DNA from: Gordonia araii NBRC 100433
Lineage (GTDB): Bacteria; Actinomycetota; Actinomycetes; Mycobacteriales; Mycobacteriaceae
Reading direction: 5' to 3'
Assembly (NCBI RefSeq): GCF_000241265.1
Contig: NZ_BAEE01000088.1
Coordinates: 17,201 to 81,200 of the forward strand
Length of the DNA stretch: 64,000 nt
Part shown: in pieces, positions 1 to 9,391 of the stretch
Layout of the letters: each line of letters begins with the position of its first letter
Position numbering within the stretch: position 1 is the stretch's first letter
Made by a program: the position numbers and the translations under genes
The notes under the pieces: generated by a model
Seen by the model: the letters and a program-made list of their open reading frames with translations, nothing else
Databases searched by the model: none
Told to the model about the DNA's origin: nothing

Positions 1-475
1 ACCCGTTGACGACGGCGATGACGACCTTGGGCATCGTGCGGATCAGGCGCTGCACCTCCAAGATGTGCAGCCGCCCGCCCTCGGCCTTGACGCGCGCCTC
101 GTCAACGGTGTGGCGCCCGGCCGCGGTGACGTCGGAGTCGTGGCTCGTCGCGTACTGGTACCCCGACCGCCCCCGGATGCGCTGGTCGCCGCCGCTGCAG
201 AACGCCCAGCCGCCGTCCTTGGGCGACGGTCCGTTACCGGTCAACAGGATCGTTCCCACGTCTGGCGTCCGGCGCGCGTGGTCGAGCGTGCGGTACAGCT
301 CGTCGACCGTGTGCGGGCGGAACGCGTTGCGCACCTCCGGGCGGTCGAAGGCGATGCGCACGATCCCGTTGGCCCGGCCCTCGCCGACGTGACGGTGATA
401 GGTGATATCGGTCAGGTCGTCGAAGCCGGGAACCGGCCGCCACGCGTCGGCGTCGAACGGGTTGGAGTCGCTCAT
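1..475 (-). CDS. menB: 1,4-dihydroxy-2-naphthoyl-CoA synthase (partial)
   Basis: N-terminal part (about 158 of some 300 residues) of the crotonase-fold enzyme that closes the second ring of the naphthoquinone in menaquinone synthesis; cytosolic. Translating the minus strand from the ATG at 473-475 gives an open frame to the window edge. FDRPEVRNAFRP (residues 43-54) and WAFCSGGDQ (90-98) match the crotonase CoA-binding and oxyanion-hole segments of MenB. It is divergent from the thioesterase gene at 534 and lies near menD, menG and menJ, which supports the role. The C-terminal half is outside the window. Confidence 0.93.
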   Translation of the reverse strand, partial: MSDSNPFDADAWRPVPGFDDLTDITYHRHVGEGRANGIVRIAFDRPEVRNAFRPHTVDELYRTLDHARRTPDVGTILLTGNGPSPKDGGWAFCSGGDQRIRGRSGYQYATSHDSDVTAAGRHTVDEARVKAEGGRLHILEVQRLIRTMPKVVIAVVNG

Positions 476-533
476 GGGCTCAGCCTATCGGGGCCGCGAC
501 GAGGCACCGAAGCGGTGGCGATAACGTGAGGAA

Positions 534-1163
534 ATGAGTGACTCGTCGCAAGAAGTCCCGCACGAAGGCGGATTCCGCGCCCAGCATGACATCTCCACCG
601 AGCGCGGCGGACCGCACTACGCGGAGTTCAGCGAGCAGGTCCGGACGCTGATGGACACTGTTCGGTACGCGTGCCCGACCGACGAACTCGCGGTCGAGGC
701 CATCGCGGTGCTCGAAGACCTCAACGCCAAACTCGCCGAACACGTCGTCGACGAGTGGACCAGCCCGGCGGGCACCCGCGTCGACCTGCCGTCGCGCGGC
801 AACATCACCCTGCCGCCGTACGAGATCACCGAGGCCGGCCCCGACGGCGTGCGGGCGACCGTGTGGTTCCGGCCGTTTCACCTGGGGGGCAACGGAGTCG
901 CCCACGGCGGGCAGGTCGCGGTCGCGTTCGACGATCTCGGCGGCATGGCGTCGGCGCTGGCGGTCAACGGCGTGTGCCGAACCGCGTACCTGAAGGTGAA
1001 CTACCGGTCGTTGACCCCGCTGAACACTTCGCTGCAGATGCGGACGTGGGTCGAAAAGCGCGACGGGCGCAAACTCTTCGTGTCCGGCACGCTGCACGAC
1101 GGCGACCGGCTGTGCGCCGATATCGAGTCGCTGTTCATCGAGCTCAAACCGGGTCAGCCCTAG
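534..1163 (+). CDS. PaaI-family hotdog thioesterase
   Basis: A 209-residue protein with a C-terminal hotdog domain. HGG (residues 124-126) followed by the pair DD (133-134) is the typical PaaI/YbgC-like thioesterase signature on the hot-dog helix. It probably hydrolyses an acyl-CoA or aryl-CoA; the substrate cannot be read from sequence. The first 90 residues are a charged extension seen in several actinobacterial members. It starts 58 bp from menB on the opposite strand. A thioesterase that releases DHNA from DHNA-CoA would fit that position, but this is inference only. Confidence 0.85.
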   Translation: MSDSSQEVPHEGGFRAQHDISTERGGPHYAEFSEQVRTLMDTVRYACPTDELAVEAIAVLEDLNAKLAEHVVDEWTSPAGTRVDLPSRGNITLPPYEITEAGPDGVRATVWFRPFHLGGNGVAHGGQVAVAFDDLGGMASALAVNGVCRTAYLKVNYRSLTPLNTSLQMRTWVEKRDGRKLFVSGTLHDGDRLCADIESLFIELKPGQP

Positions 1164-1179
1164 CCCGCGCGCGGCGGTG

Positions 1180-2427
1180 TCAGCTGCCGGTCAGCTCCTC
1201 CACGCCGATCTTGAAGCCGGCACCGCGCAGCCGGTCGGCGAGCACATCGCCCATCGCGACGGCCGGCGTGAGCACCCCGGCCCGGTCGGGCAGCTTGTCG
1301 CGGTCGAGGGCGAGGGCCAGCGCCGACTCGCCCAGCATGACCGCCGTCGCCTTGTAGCCCGGGTCGCCCTTGGCGGCCATCTCACTGCGGTAGCGGCGCC
1401 CGCTGGACGTCGTGGTGAAGGTCTGCACGGTGAAATGGCCCTTGTCGCGGGCCTTCTCGCTCGGGCCCTGACCGGGCTTGGGCAGTACACGGTCGAGGAG
1501 CGCGCGGGTCGGCTTGAACGACATCGCGCCCAGTCCCGCACCGAGTCCGGCGGCGACCGTCGCCGAGGCGATTGTCGAGATCACCGGGAGCTTGCCGACC
1601 GCCATCGCCTCGCCGTAGCGGAAGTCGGGGCCGTAGTCGAGCAGCGAGTTGGAGCGGCGCACGATGCGGGTGTTGAAGGAACTCATGAAGAAGGGCGCCA
1701 GGGTGCCGCGCAGCGACGGGTCGATACTCGACGCCCGCACCAGTGCCGCGTCGCTCGGCTCGGAGCGCCGGTCGACGCGGACGAGTTCGCCGGGACCCGA
1801 CGACAGCGCTTGCGGGTTGAGCAGCAGATTCCGCGTCGAGCTGTCGCGCGCCTGCTCGGCGATGACCCGGACCGAATCGATCGTTCCGCCCGACGCGGCG
1901 CCGCGCATCGACGTCACGATCATCGTGGTGTTGCCCAGGGTGCCCGCGCCGTCGGCCTTGGCCCGCTCGTAGAGCAGGTAGGCGCCGAGGTCCGACGGCA
2001 CCGAGTCGAAGCCGCACGCGTGCACGATGCGCGCGCCGGTCGATGCCGCGGTCTCGCCGACCTTGTCGATGGAGTACCGGACGAAGGGGACCTCGCCGGT
2101 CAGGTCGACGTAGTCGGTCCCCGCGCTGGCCGCCGCCGTGACGAGGGGCTCGCCGTAGCGGAGGTAGGGGCCGACGGTGGTGCAGACGACCTGCGTGCGG
2201 GCGACCATCTCGTCGAGCGTCGACGGGCGTTCGGCATCGGCGACGATGAGCGGCCAGTCGGCGGCACGTGTGCCGAGACGTCCGCGGACGGCGGCCAGCT
2301 TCTCCTCGGAGCGCCCGGCCAACGCGATGCGGGTTCCTTCCGGAGCGGCCTCGGCCAGGTAGCGGGCGGTCAGCTCACCGACGAAACCGGTGGCACCGAA
2401 GACAACGACGTCGAATTCACGGCTCAT
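1180..2427 (-). CDS. Saccharopine dehydrogenase-like / trans-acting enoyl reductase family protein
   Basis: A 415-residue protein starting MSREFDVVV. The GATGFVGE motif (residues 10-17) in an N-terminal Rossmann fold binds NAD(P). The family includes mycobacterial trans-acting enoyl reductases (Rv2953 type) and saccharopine dehydrogenase-like proteins such as Rv2449c. A hydrophobic Ala/Gly-rich stretch near residue 290 suggests membrane association. The start at 2427 was chosen because the Rossmann strand begins right after it; upstream in-frame codons would add about 47 residues of low-quality sequence. It converges on the thioesterase with a 16-bp gap. The substrate is unknown. Confidence 0.8.
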   Translation of the reverse strand: MSREFDVVVFGATGFVGELTARYLAEAAPEGTRIALAGRSEEKLAAVRGRLGTRAADWPLIVADAERPSTLDEMVARTQVVCTTVGPYLRYGEPLVTAAASAGTDYVDLTGEVPFVRYSIDKVGETAASTGARIVHACGFDSVPSDLGAYLLYERAKADGAGTLGNTTMIVTSMRGAASGGTIDSVRVIAEQARDSSTRNLLLNPQALSSGPGELVRVDRRSEPSDAALVRASSIDPSLRGTLAPFFMSSFNTRIVRRSNSLLDYGPDFRYGEAMAVGKLPVISTIASATVAAGLGAGLGAMSFKPTRALLDRVLPKPGQGPSEKARDKGHFTVQTFTTTSSGRRYRSEMAAKGDPGYKATAVMLGESALALALDRDKLPDRAGVLTPAVAMGDVLADRLRGAGFKIGVEELTGS

Positions 2428-2548
2428 GGCCGTCAGCCTATCTGTCGCACAGAGGGGTCGCGTCCTACCCAGGGCGGAGTCCGCGGACCCTTCGTCATTA
2501 CCTCGGACGTAATCGACATCGTTCTCCGGCCGGCGCACGCTGAGTGGC

Positions 2549-2950
2549 ATGACTACAACACAGCGCACACCGGTTCACTCCATCACCTCCGCCATCACCC
2601 TTCGCTCGGTACTCGGCGCCGACGCCGCCGTCTCGGGCATCAACGGGATCGTCTACGTCGCCGCAGCCGCGGTCCTCGACTCGGTCCTGGGCGTCTCGGC
2701 GGCACTGCTCGTCGGGCTCGGGATCTTCCTCGTCGTCTGGGCCGCGGCGCTGGCCTACGCCGCGACCCGTGAGACCATCGCGCCGATGGCCGTCCGCGAG
2801 ATCGCCGCGATCAACCTGGCGTGGGTCGCCGGTTCGATCGCCGCGTTGTTCCTGCTCGACCTCACCGTGATCGGTGTCGTCTGGTGCATCGCGCAGGCGA
2901 TCGTCGTCACCGCGTTCGCCGTCCTGGCGCTGCGGATGGTCGGCGAATAG
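2549..2950 (+). CDS. Small integral membrane protein of unknown function
   Basis: A 133-residue protein that I do not recognise by name. It has four hydrophobic segments (roughly residues 18-42, 45-68, 82-103 and 106-128) and a short Thr-rich N-terminus, so it is probably a four-helix inner-membrane protein. It is divergent from the Rossmann-fold gene at 2427 and converges on the methyltransferase gene with only 12 bp between stop codons. No catalytic motif is visible. Confidence 0.75.
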   Translation: MTTTQRTPVHSITSAITLRSVLGADAAVSGINGIVYVAAAAVLDSVLGVSAALLVGLGIFLVVWAAALAYAATRETIAPMAVREIAAINLAWVAGSIAALFLLDLTVIGVVWCIAQAIVVTAFAVLALRMVGE

Positions 2951-2962
2951 CCCGTTGTTCCG

Positions 2963-3583
2963 TCAGGCCGTCGCCCTGGCCACTCCGATCGACAAGGCGC
3001 CGAAGGTCTTCGGCGTCTTCGTCGCGTAGTACTGCTCGAGTTCCACGGGCGCCCACCCGCCGTCGGCGAGAAGCGTCGGAATGTCGCGGGTGAGGTGGCA
3101 GCCGCCGCCGAGGCGCTTCTGCACCGGTTCGAGGCGTCGCTGCCAGCGCCGCACCTTCTCGTCGGGGGCGCTGCCGTGTTCCAGGAAGTACAGCCGGCCG
3201 CCGGGTTTGACGACGCGGCGCAGCTCGGCGAGCGCGGCGGGCAGGTCGGGGATCGTGCACATCGTGTAGGTCGAGAGGGCGGCGTCGAAAGTGTCGTCGT
3301 CGAACGGCAGGCGCTGCCCGTCGAGGCCGCCGCGCGTGATCGGCACGGTGCTCGCGGCGACGGCGTCGGCCGCCATCGCCCACGCGGTATCCGACGGTTC
3401 GATCGCGGTCACCGACGTCACCTCGTCGGGGTAGCAGCCGACGTTGGAGCCCGAACCGAATCCGATCTCGACGACCTCGCCGCGCAAGCCGACGGTGGCT
3501 TTGCGCCGGATCTTGCGCATCGCCGGCATCCCGCAGGTGAGCGCGACGACATGCGGCAGGATGCGGTCCTCGTAGAAGCCCAT
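2963..3583 (-). CDS. Class I SAM-dependent methyltransferase
   Basis: A 206-residue methyltransferase. Motif I GFGSGSNVG (residues 41-49), an acidic loop, DDDTFDAAL and LRRVVKPGGRL are the standard motifs of the Methyltransf_11 fold that binds S-adenosylmethionine. The sequence opens MGFYEDRILPH, as in mycobacterial proteins annotated as phospholipid or small-molecule methyltransferases. ATG at 3581-3583 is chosen because it leads directly into the conserved N-terminus; the frame stays open upstream but reads into menD antisense. It is divergent from menD. The substrate is unknown. Confidence 0.85.
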   Translation of the reverse strand: MGFYEDRILPHVVALTCGMPAMRKIRRKATVGLRGEVVEIGFGSGSNVGCYPDEVTSVTAIEPSDTAWAMAADAVAASTVPITRGGLDGQRLPFDDDTFDAALSTYTMCTIPDLPAALAELRRVVKPGGRLYFLEHGSAPDEKVRRWQRRLEPVQKRLGGGCHLTRDIPTLLADGGWAPVELEQYYATKTPKTFGALSIGVARATA

Positions 3584-3716
3584 GGCTCGATTGTGACCGC
3601 GTCGACGGCCGCGAACCCAGCAGTTCGGGACATTCCCGATGGCTTTCCCGGTGTCGCGTCTGTCCCGGATGGTCGGGTTTGCGGGGTCTTCGCGACGCCG
3701 TGACAGACTGGATCCC

Positions 3717-5363
3717 ATGCCGATCAATCCGTCGACGTTGCAGGGCCGGGTCATCGTCGACGAGATGATCCGCGGCGGCGTGACCGACGCGGTGCTCTGC
3801 CCCGGGTCCCGCAACGCGCCACTGGCCTTCGCGCTGCACGCCGCCGATGCCGCCGGCCGGCTGCGGCTGCACGTGCGGATCGACGAACGGTCCGCCGGAT
3901 ACCTGGCACTCGGACTCGCCGTCGCGTCGAAGCGCCCGGTTCCCATCGTCTTGACCAGCGGGACGGCCGTCGCGAACGTCAGCCCGGCGGTGTTCGAGGC
4001 GAACTACGCCCGCGTGCCGCTCGTCGTGGTCAGCGCCAACCGGCCCTACGAGCTGCTCGGGTCCGGCGCCAACCAGACCGTCGAACAGTTCGGCCTCTTC
4101 GGCACCCAGGTGCGCGCGGCCATCAGCATCGGCCTCGCCGAGGACGGGGTCGACACCAACAGCCAATGGCGGTCGGCGGTCGGGCGCGTGCTCGCCGCGG
4201 CCCGCGGAGCGCGCACGGGCAACGCCGGGCCGGTCCAATTCGACATTCCGCTGCGCGAGCCGCTGGTGCCCGACCCGGCGGGAGCCGCCGACGGCGACCT
4301 GGCCGGCTTCGTCGGCCGCGCCGACGGCCAGCCGTGGACGCAGGCGCCGGCCGGCCGCCTCGACATCCCGGTGCCGATCGACCTGAGTCTCGACACCGTC
4401 GTCGTCGCCGGGCACGGTGCGGGCGCCAATCCGGAACTCGCCGGCCTGCCGACGGTCGCCGAGCCCACCGCGCCGCTTCCGGCCAACCCGCTGCACCCGC
4501 TTGCCCTGGGCGGAATCAAGCCGCAACAGGCCATCATCTGCGGCCGCCCGACCCTGCACCGAGGCGTGGCCCGCCTGCTGGCCGACCCCGACGTCCGAGT
4601 CCACGCGATCACGACCGGCCCGCGCTGGCCCGACGTCTCGGGCAACGTCTACTCGACCGGAACCCGCGCCGAACCCGCCGGTGCACCCCGTGAGGCCTGG
4701 CTGCAGGAGTGCGCGGCCGAGCACCGTCGCGCGGTGGAGGCCGTCGCCGACGTCCTCGCCACCGCTCCCCGGACCAGCGGTTTGCATGTCGCCGCGCAGG
4801 TGGCCGGCGCACTCGGGCCCGGGCGTCAGCTCTTCCTCGGCGCGTCCAACCCGATCCGCGACGTGGCGCTGGCGGGAACGCTGGTCGACGGCGTACGGGT
4901 CCTGTCGAACCGCGGTGTCGCCGGCATCGACGGCACGAACTCGACGGCCGTCGGCGCCGCCCTCGCCGGCGGACCAACGGTCGCGCTGCTAGGCGACCTC
5001 ACCTTCATCCACGACATCACCGGGCTCATCATCGGGCCCGACGAGCCGCGCCCCGACGACCTGCGCATCGTCGTCGCCAACGACGACGGCGGAGGCATCT
5101 TCGGGTTGCTCGAACAGGGCGACCCCCGCTTCCAGGGCGACGCCTACGCCGGCGCGTACGAGCGGATCTTCGGAACGCCGCACCGCACCGATCTGGCGCA
5201 ACTGTGCGCCGGGGTGCGTGTGGCCCACCGCCGGGTGGCTCTCGACGACGTGACCGAAGCGCTCGGCGGCCCGCCGGCCGGATTGCAGGTGCTCGAGGTG
5301 GCGACCGATCGTCGGGGCCTGCGCCACGTCCATGCCGAGATCGCCGCACGACTGAGCCGGTAG
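3717..5363 (+). CDS. menD: SEPHCHC synthase (2-succinyl-5-enolpyruvyl-6-hydroxy-3-cyclohexene-1-carboxylate synthase)
   Basis: Thiamin-diphosphate enzyme of 548 residues that condenses isochorismate with 2-oxoglutarate in the first committed step of menaquinone synthesis. Visible features: N-terminal PYR domain with [13 protein letters not shown] and [13 protein letters not shown], and a C-terminal PP domain with GDLTFIHD near residue 426 and a downstream NDDGGGIF that form the ThDP/Mg site. Start ATG 3717 gives the usual [12 protein letters not shown] beginning. The next gene starts 9 bp downstream, so co-transcription is likely. The length agrees with actinobacterial MenD. Confidence 0.96.
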   Translation: MPINPSTLQGRVIVDEMIRGGVTDAVLCPGSRNAPLAFALHAADAAGRLRLHVRIDERSAGYLALGLAVASKRPVPIVLTSGTAVANVSPAVFEANYARVPLVVVSANRPYELLGSGANQTVEQFGLFGTQVRAAISIGLAEDGVDTNSQWRSAVGRVLAAARGARTGNAGPVQFDIPLREPLVPDPAGAADGDLAGFVGRADGQPWTQAPAGRLDIPVPIDLSLDTVVVAGHGAGANPELAGLPTVAEPTAPLPANPLHPLALGGIKPQQAIICGRPTLHRGVARLLADPDVRVHAITTGPRWPDVSGNVYSTGTRAEPAGAPREAWLQECAAEHRRAVEAVADVLATAPRTSGLHVAAQVAGALGPGRQLFLGASNPIRDVALAGTLVDGVRVLSNRGVAGIDGTNSTAVGAALAGGPTVALLGDLTFIHDITGLIIGPDEPRPDDLRIVVANDDGGGIFGLLEQGDPRFQGDAYAGAYERIFGTPHRTDLAQLCAGVRVAHRRVALDDVTEALGGPPAGLQVLEVATDRRGLRHVHAEIAARLSR

Positions 5364-5372
5364 CCTGAGCCC

Positions 5373-5828
5373 ATGAGTCTCACCGCCCAGCGCATCGTGC
5401 AGATCGCGCTGCTCGTGGTCGCGACGATTCTCACGGTCATGGCGCTGTTCCTGTTCATGGGATGCGTCAAGAACGATCGGCAGATCAACGCGAACAAGGC
5501 GACGGCGGTCGCCGAGGTGTCGTCGGCGGACCGGCTCCACGCTGCCGTGGGTTTCTTCACCCCCGACGGCAAGTTCCACAGTCCGAGGCTGGGTCTGCTC
5601 TACCCGACGGAGTTGTCGGTCGGGGAGCGGATCTCGGTGGATTACGACGCGTCGAATCCCGACGGCCTGGCGCGCCCGACCGGCCGCAGCGCCGTACTGG
5701 CGGTCATCCCGACCATGTCGATGGTGCTCGCCGTCTGGGCCGTCGTCGGAGCGATGATGCTCCTGATCGCCGAGCTGGGTCGTCGGACCCGCACGATCGA
5801 GGACGAAAGCGCTTCTGCGCCAGCGTGA
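5373..5828 (+). CDS. DUF3592-like membrane protein (Rv0556-type)
   Basis: A 151-residue protein with one N-terminal membrane helix (residues 9-30), an extracytoplasmic domain of about 75 residues and a C-terminal helix (about 108-132). This two-helix layout with a central beta-rich domain containing VGERISVDYDASNP is that of DUF3592 proteins. Its place between menD and mgtA equals that of Rv0556 in Mycobacterium tuberculosis. Function unknown. The last codons lie inside a 23-bp tandem duplication, so the C-terminus (ESASAPA) may be a recent product of it. Confidence 0.8.
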   Translation: MSLTAQRIVQIALLVVATILTVMALFLFMGCVKNDRQINANKATAVAEVSSADRLHAAVGFFTPDGKFHSPRLGLLYPTELSVGERISVDYDASNPDGLARPTGRSAVLAVIPTMSMVLAVWAVVGAMMLLIAELGRRTRTIEDESASAPA

Positions 5829-5855
5829 ATTGCGTTTCTGCGCCAGTGTGAATTG
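5810..5855. repeat. 23-bp tandem duplication at the 3' end of the DUF3592-like gene
   Basis: Two adjacent 23-bp copies (5810-5832 and 5833-5855) differ at two positions and share the core CTGCGCCAG and GTGAATTG. The first copy includes the stop codon at 5826-5828, so the repeat straddles the gene end and intergenic DNA. Confidence 0.85.
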
Positions 5856-5923
5856 GCCGCGCGTTCACCGGGATTTCGCGTGGGCACCACCGGCGCGCCG
5901 CCGTCGCTGATGACACTGGTGTC

Positions 5924-7099
5924 ATGCGAGTCGCCATCGTTGCCGAGAGCTTTCTGCCGCAGATCAACGGCGTGACCAACTCGGTGCTGCGCGTCGTGGA
6001 GCACCTGGAGGACCACGGACACGAAGCGCTGATCGTCGCGCCGGACACGCCGCGCGGTCAGGAGTCGGGCCCCTGCGTCGTCGGCGATCGAACGCCCGTG
6101 CGTCACGTCCCGGCCGTCATGGTGCCCGGCGTGCCGTCGCTGCCGGTCGGAGTGCCGACGCTCACCGTCTACCGGGCGCTGCGCGACTTCCAGCCCGACA
6201 TCGTGCATCTGGCATCGCCGTTCGTCCTCGGCGGCGCGGGCGCCTATGCCGCTCACCGCCTGCACCTGCCGACGGTCGCGGTCTTCCAGACCGACGTGGC
6301 CGGCTTCGCCGCCAGCTATCGGGTCGACTTCGCGTCGCGCGCCGCCTGGCGCTATCTGCGAAAGCTGCACTCGGCCTGCGACCGGACGCTGGCGCCGTCG
6401 AGTTCCAGCGCCGGCGATCTGCGCGCGAACGGCGTTCCCCGCGTCCACCGGTGGGGGCGCGGAGTCGACCTGGGGCAGTTCGGCCCCGAGCACGCCGATG
6501 CCGACCTGATCGCCGGCTGGTCGGGGGCGAGCCACGACGACGACCGCGAGCGGCGGCTCATCGTCGGCTTCGTCGGGCGACTGGCGCCGGAGAAGGACGT
6601 CCACAAGCTGGCCCCGCTCGCCGACGATCCGACCGTCCAGCTCGTCATCGTCGGCGACGGACCGCAGCGCGAGAAGCTGCACGAGCAGCTGCCCGGTGCG
6701 ATCTTCACCGGTGCGTTGCACGGTGCCGAGCTTGCGCGCGCCTACGCCAGTTTCGACGTGTTCGTCCACGCCGGGCGTCACGAGACCTTCTGCCAGACCG
6801 TGCAGGAGGCCATGGCGAGCGGAGTGCCGGTCATCGGTCCCGACGCCGGTGGTCCCCGCGACCTCGTCGGCCATTGCCGGACCGGATTCCTCCTCGACCC
6901 GGATCATTTCGAGGAGAAGCTGCCCGGCGCCGTCGATGCGTTGCGCGATCCGGCGATCCGGTCCAGGTTCGGCGGTTCGGCGCTGGCGTGGGTGCGTTCG
7001 CGCACGTGGCCGGCGGTGTGCGAGGAACTGTTCGGCCACTATCGCGACGTGCTCGCCGAACGCGCGGGCACCAGTGTGGACCGGCGGTTAGCCAGCTAA
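5924..7099 (+). CDS. mgtA: GDP-mannose-dependent alpha-mannosyltransferase (GT4)
   Basis: A 391-residue GT-B-fold glycosyltransferase. The N-terminal domain carries [13 protein letters not shown] (residues 11-23), and the C-terminal half has VGRLAPEKD and the retaining EX7E motif in [12 protein letters not shown] near residue 286, which binds the nucleotide-sugar phosphates. Homologues (Rv0557 MgtA, earlier PimB) transfer mannose from GDP-mannose to a glycolipid acceptor in lipomannan-type glycolipid synthesis at the inner face of the membrane. Its position between the Rv0556-like gene and menG matches Mycobacterium. ATG 5924 is the only start giving the full N-terminal strand. Confidence 0.92.
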   Translation: MRVAIVAESFLPQINGVTNSVLRVVEHLEDHGHEALIVAPDTPRGQESGPCVVGDRTPVRHVPAVMVPGVPSLPVGVPTLTVYRALRDFQPDIVHLASPFVLGGAGAYAAHRLHLPTVAVFQTDVAGFAASYRVDFASRAAWRYLRKLHSACDRTLAPSSSSAGDLRANGVPRVHRWGRGVDLGQFGPEHADADLIAGWSGASHDDDRERRLIVGFVGRLAPEKDVHKLAPLADDPTVQLVIVGDGPQREKLHEQLPGAIFTGALHGAELARAYASFDVFVHAGRHETFCQTVQEAMASGVPVIGPDAGGPRDLVGHCRTGFLLDPDHFEEKLPGAVDALRDPAIRSRFGGSALAWVRSRTWPAVCEELFGHYRDVLAERAGTSVDRRLAS

Positions 7100-7167
7100 C
7101 CGGAATCCGGCACCGTCGCCGACTGCCCGCGGGTTGTCGCCGCCGCGGCGCGGGCTACCGTTTCCCT

Positions 7168-7857
7168 ATGAGCGACGACCGTGCCGATCTCACGAAACGT
7201 CCCGACGAAGTGGCCTCGATGTTCGACGGGGTGGCCAAGCGCTACGACCTGACGAACACGATCCTGTCTTTCGGCCAGGACCGGCGGTGGCGGGCCGCGA
7301 CGCGCCGGGCGCTGGGCCTGCGCCGGGGCGAAGTCGCTCTCGACCTCGCCGCCGGGACCGCGGTGTCCACGGTGGAACTCGGCAAGTCGGGAGCCGTGGT
7401 GATCGCCGCGGACTTCTCGCTCGGCATGCTCAAGGCGGGCGCGCAGCGCGATGTGCCCAAGGTGGCCGCCGACGCGCTGGCGCTGCCGTTCGACGATGAC
7501 TCCTTCGACGCCGCCACCATCTCCTTCGGCCTGCGTAACGTCAACGACGTCGGCCTGGCGCTTCGAGAGCTGCGACGGGTCCTGCGGCCGGGCGGCCGCA
7601 TGGTGATCTGCGAGTTCTCGACGCCCACCTGGGGTCCGTTCCGCACGGTGTACATGGAGTACCTGATGCGGGCGCTTCCCGAGGTCGCCACGCGCGTCGC
7701 CAGCAACCCCGCCGCCTACGTGTACCTCGCCGAGTCCATCCGCGATTGGCCCGATCAGGCGGGCCTGGCGGCGATGATCGCCGACGCCGGATTCCGGGGC
7801 GTGCACTGGCACAACCTCTCCGGCGGGATTGCCGCCCTGCACAGCGGCATCAAATAG
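7168..7857 (+). CDS. menG: Demethylmenaquinone methyltransferase
   Basis: A 229-residue UbiE/MenG-family methyltransferase that adds the C2 methyl group to demethylmenaquinone in the final core step of menaquinone synthesis. Visible signatures: [13 protein letters not shown] (residues 18-30), motif [10 protein letters not shown] near residue 61, and the family-specific FGLRNVNDV and [20 protein letters not shown] 7168 sits 68 bp after mgtA. The size fits the family. The frame is open far upstream only because of high G+C; that region belongs to mgtA in another frame. Confidence 0.95.
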   Translation: MSDDRADLTKRPDEVASMFDGVAKRYDLTNTILSFGQDRRWRAATRRALGLRRGEVALDLAAGTAVSTVELGKSGAVVIAADFSLGMLKAGAQRDVPKVAADALALPFDDDSFDAATISFGLRNVNDVGLALRELRRVLRPGGRMVICEFSTPTWGPFRTVYMEYLMRALPEVATRVASNPAAYVYLAESIRDWPDQAGLAAMIADAGFRGVHWHNLSGGIAALHSGIK

Positions 7858-7880
7858 CGGGACCAAGTAGCGTTGCCGTC

Positions 7881-9218
7881 GTGACCAACCGTGACAGCGC
7901 CTCGCCGGGACATCACCATCACCACGGGGCGACGGGACCCGTGCCCCTGGGCGCTGCCGCGCGGTGGGTCGTCATCGCCGTGCTCGGTTTGGCCGCGGTC
8001 GTCGTGACCATCGGCATGGCGGTGTTGTGGCCCTCGTCCTCGGACGACCACCCGATCCCGGTGCAGTTCCGTTCCGCCGACGGCGGGCCGATCCGCACCG
8101 AGACCGCCGTCGTCGTCGCCCAGGCCCGTGCCGACTGCCAGCATCCGCTGATCGGCATGGCACTGCCGCAAGGGTCGCTGGAGGTGCCGTCGGCGCCCGA
8201 CGGTCCGTGCCTGGCGACGACGGTCCGCCTGGAAAGCGGGGAGAACAAGGGCAAGGTCGTTCTGCTGCAGATCCCGACCAATCGCGCGCAGTCGGGAGAC
8301 GGCCCGGGCCAGCCGGCCGTCGACCCGGCGACCGCCGACGATCCGCAACCCGGCCAGCCGACCTTGCGCGTCGGCGACACCGTCCGGGTCAGCATCCTGC
8401 CCGGCGTCGACGGGGCGCCGCGCTACAACTTCTACGATTTCGCCCGCGGCCCGTCGATCATCGTGTGGGCGATCTTGTTCGTGCTGGCCGTCATCCTCGC
8501 CGCTTCGTGGAAGGGGCTACGGTCGATCATCGGCCTGGTGTTCGCGTTCGCGGTGCTCGGAGCTTTCACGCTGCCGTCGATCCTCGAGGGTCATTCGCCG
8601 GTGGCCGTCGCGGTCACCTCGTCGGCACTCATCCTGTTCGTCGTGCTGTATCTCGCGCACGGCGTCAGCATGCGCACCTCGGCAGCGCTGGTGGGCACGC
8701 TGGTGTCGCTGATGTTCGCCGGGGTGTTGAGCTGGCTGGCGATCAACACGATGCGCATCGCCGGACTCTCCGGCGATCAGGCGATGAGCCTGCAGCTCTA
8801 CCAGGGCACGATCTCGATGAGCGGGCTGTTGCTGGCCGGATTCATCATCGGCGCGCTCGGCGTCCTCAACGACGTGACGATCACCCAGGCGTCGGCGACC
8901 TTCGAACTGGCCGAGGCGGGCGAGCCGTCGAGGATGGCGACGTTCCGCGCCGGGATGCGCGTCGGCCGCGACCATATCGCGAGCACCGTCTACACCCTGG
9001 TGTTCGCGTATGCGGGCAGTGCGCTGCCGCTGCTGCTGCTGTTCTCGGTCGCGTCGCAGCCCTTCGGGATCCTGGTCACCACCGATCAGGTGGCGATCGA
9101 GCTAGCCCGCGCTTTCGTCGGCGGCATAGCGATAGCGCTGTCGGTTCCGCTCACCACCGGTGTCGCCGCGGCGCTGGTCACCATTCGGCCGCGAACGGTC
9201 GCGGCTCAACCTGCCTGA
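7881..9218 (+). CDS. YibE/F family multi-pass membrane protein
   Basis: A 445-residue protein with one N-terminal helix (about residues 33-53), an extracytoplasmic domain to about residue 190, and at least seven C-terminal helices. The C-terminal half contains the conserved GVLNDVTITQASATFEL and GRDHIASTVYTLVFAYAG segments of YibE/F proteins. The family is thought to be a transporter; its substrate is not established. The GTG start at 7881 is 23 bp after menG. Oddity: five consecutive histidines at residues 11-15 near the cytoplasmic N-terminus, possibly a metal-binding tag. The 3' end abuts a tandem repeat array. Confidence 0.85.
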   Translation: MTNRDSASPGHHHHHGATGPVPLGAAARWVVIAVLGLAAVVVTIGMAVLWPSSSDDHPIPVQFRSADGGPIRTETAVVVAQARADCQHPLIGMALPQGSLEVPSAPDGPCLATTVRLESGENKGKVVLLQIPTNRAQSGDGPGQPAVDPATADDPQPGQPTLRVGDTVRVSILPGVDGAPRYNFYDFARGPSIIVWAILFVLAVILAASWKGLRSIIGLVFAFAVLGAFTLPSILEGHSPVAVAVTSSALILFVVLYLAHGVSMRTSAALVGTLVSLMFAGVLSWLAINTMRIAGLSGDQAMSLQLYQGTISMSGLLLAGFIIGALGVLNDVTITQASATFELAEAGEPSRMATFRAGMRVGRDHIASTVYTLVFAYAGSALPLLLLFSVASQPFGILVTTDQVAIELARAFVGGIAIALSVPLTTGVAAALVTIRPRTVAAQPA

Positions 9219-9232
9219 CCGCCGCCGGCCCC

Positions 9233-9391
9233 GCCGACCGTGCCCACATTTCCGCCGACCGTGCCCACATTTCCGCCGACCGTGCCCAGTTTCGCGCCGA
9301 CCGTGCCCACATTTCCGCCGACCGTGCCCACATTTCCGCCGACCGTGCCCAGTTTCGCGCCGACCGTGCCCAGTTTCGCGCCGACCGTGCC
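9233..9391. repeat. 21-bp minisatellite array, seven full units plus a partial one
   Basis: Seven perfect-length 21-bp units begin GCCGACCGTGCCCA. Two variants alternate: type A ends CATTTCC and type B ends GTTTCGC, in the order A-A-B-A-A-B-B, followed by a partial unit ending at 9391. The array exactly fills the gap between the stops of two converging genes (9218 and 9392). Reading it as protein on the minus strand gives a seven-residue repeat and is not a gene. Confidence 0.95.

Noticed and set aside
2907..4787. A 626-codon minus-strand frame across the methyltransferase and menD region
   Set aside because: Low-complexity Arg/Gly/Asp-rich translation in the wrong frame for both real genes.
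9233..9391. CRISPR array
   Set aside because: The 21-bp units are directly adjacent with no unique spacers, and no cas genes are present.
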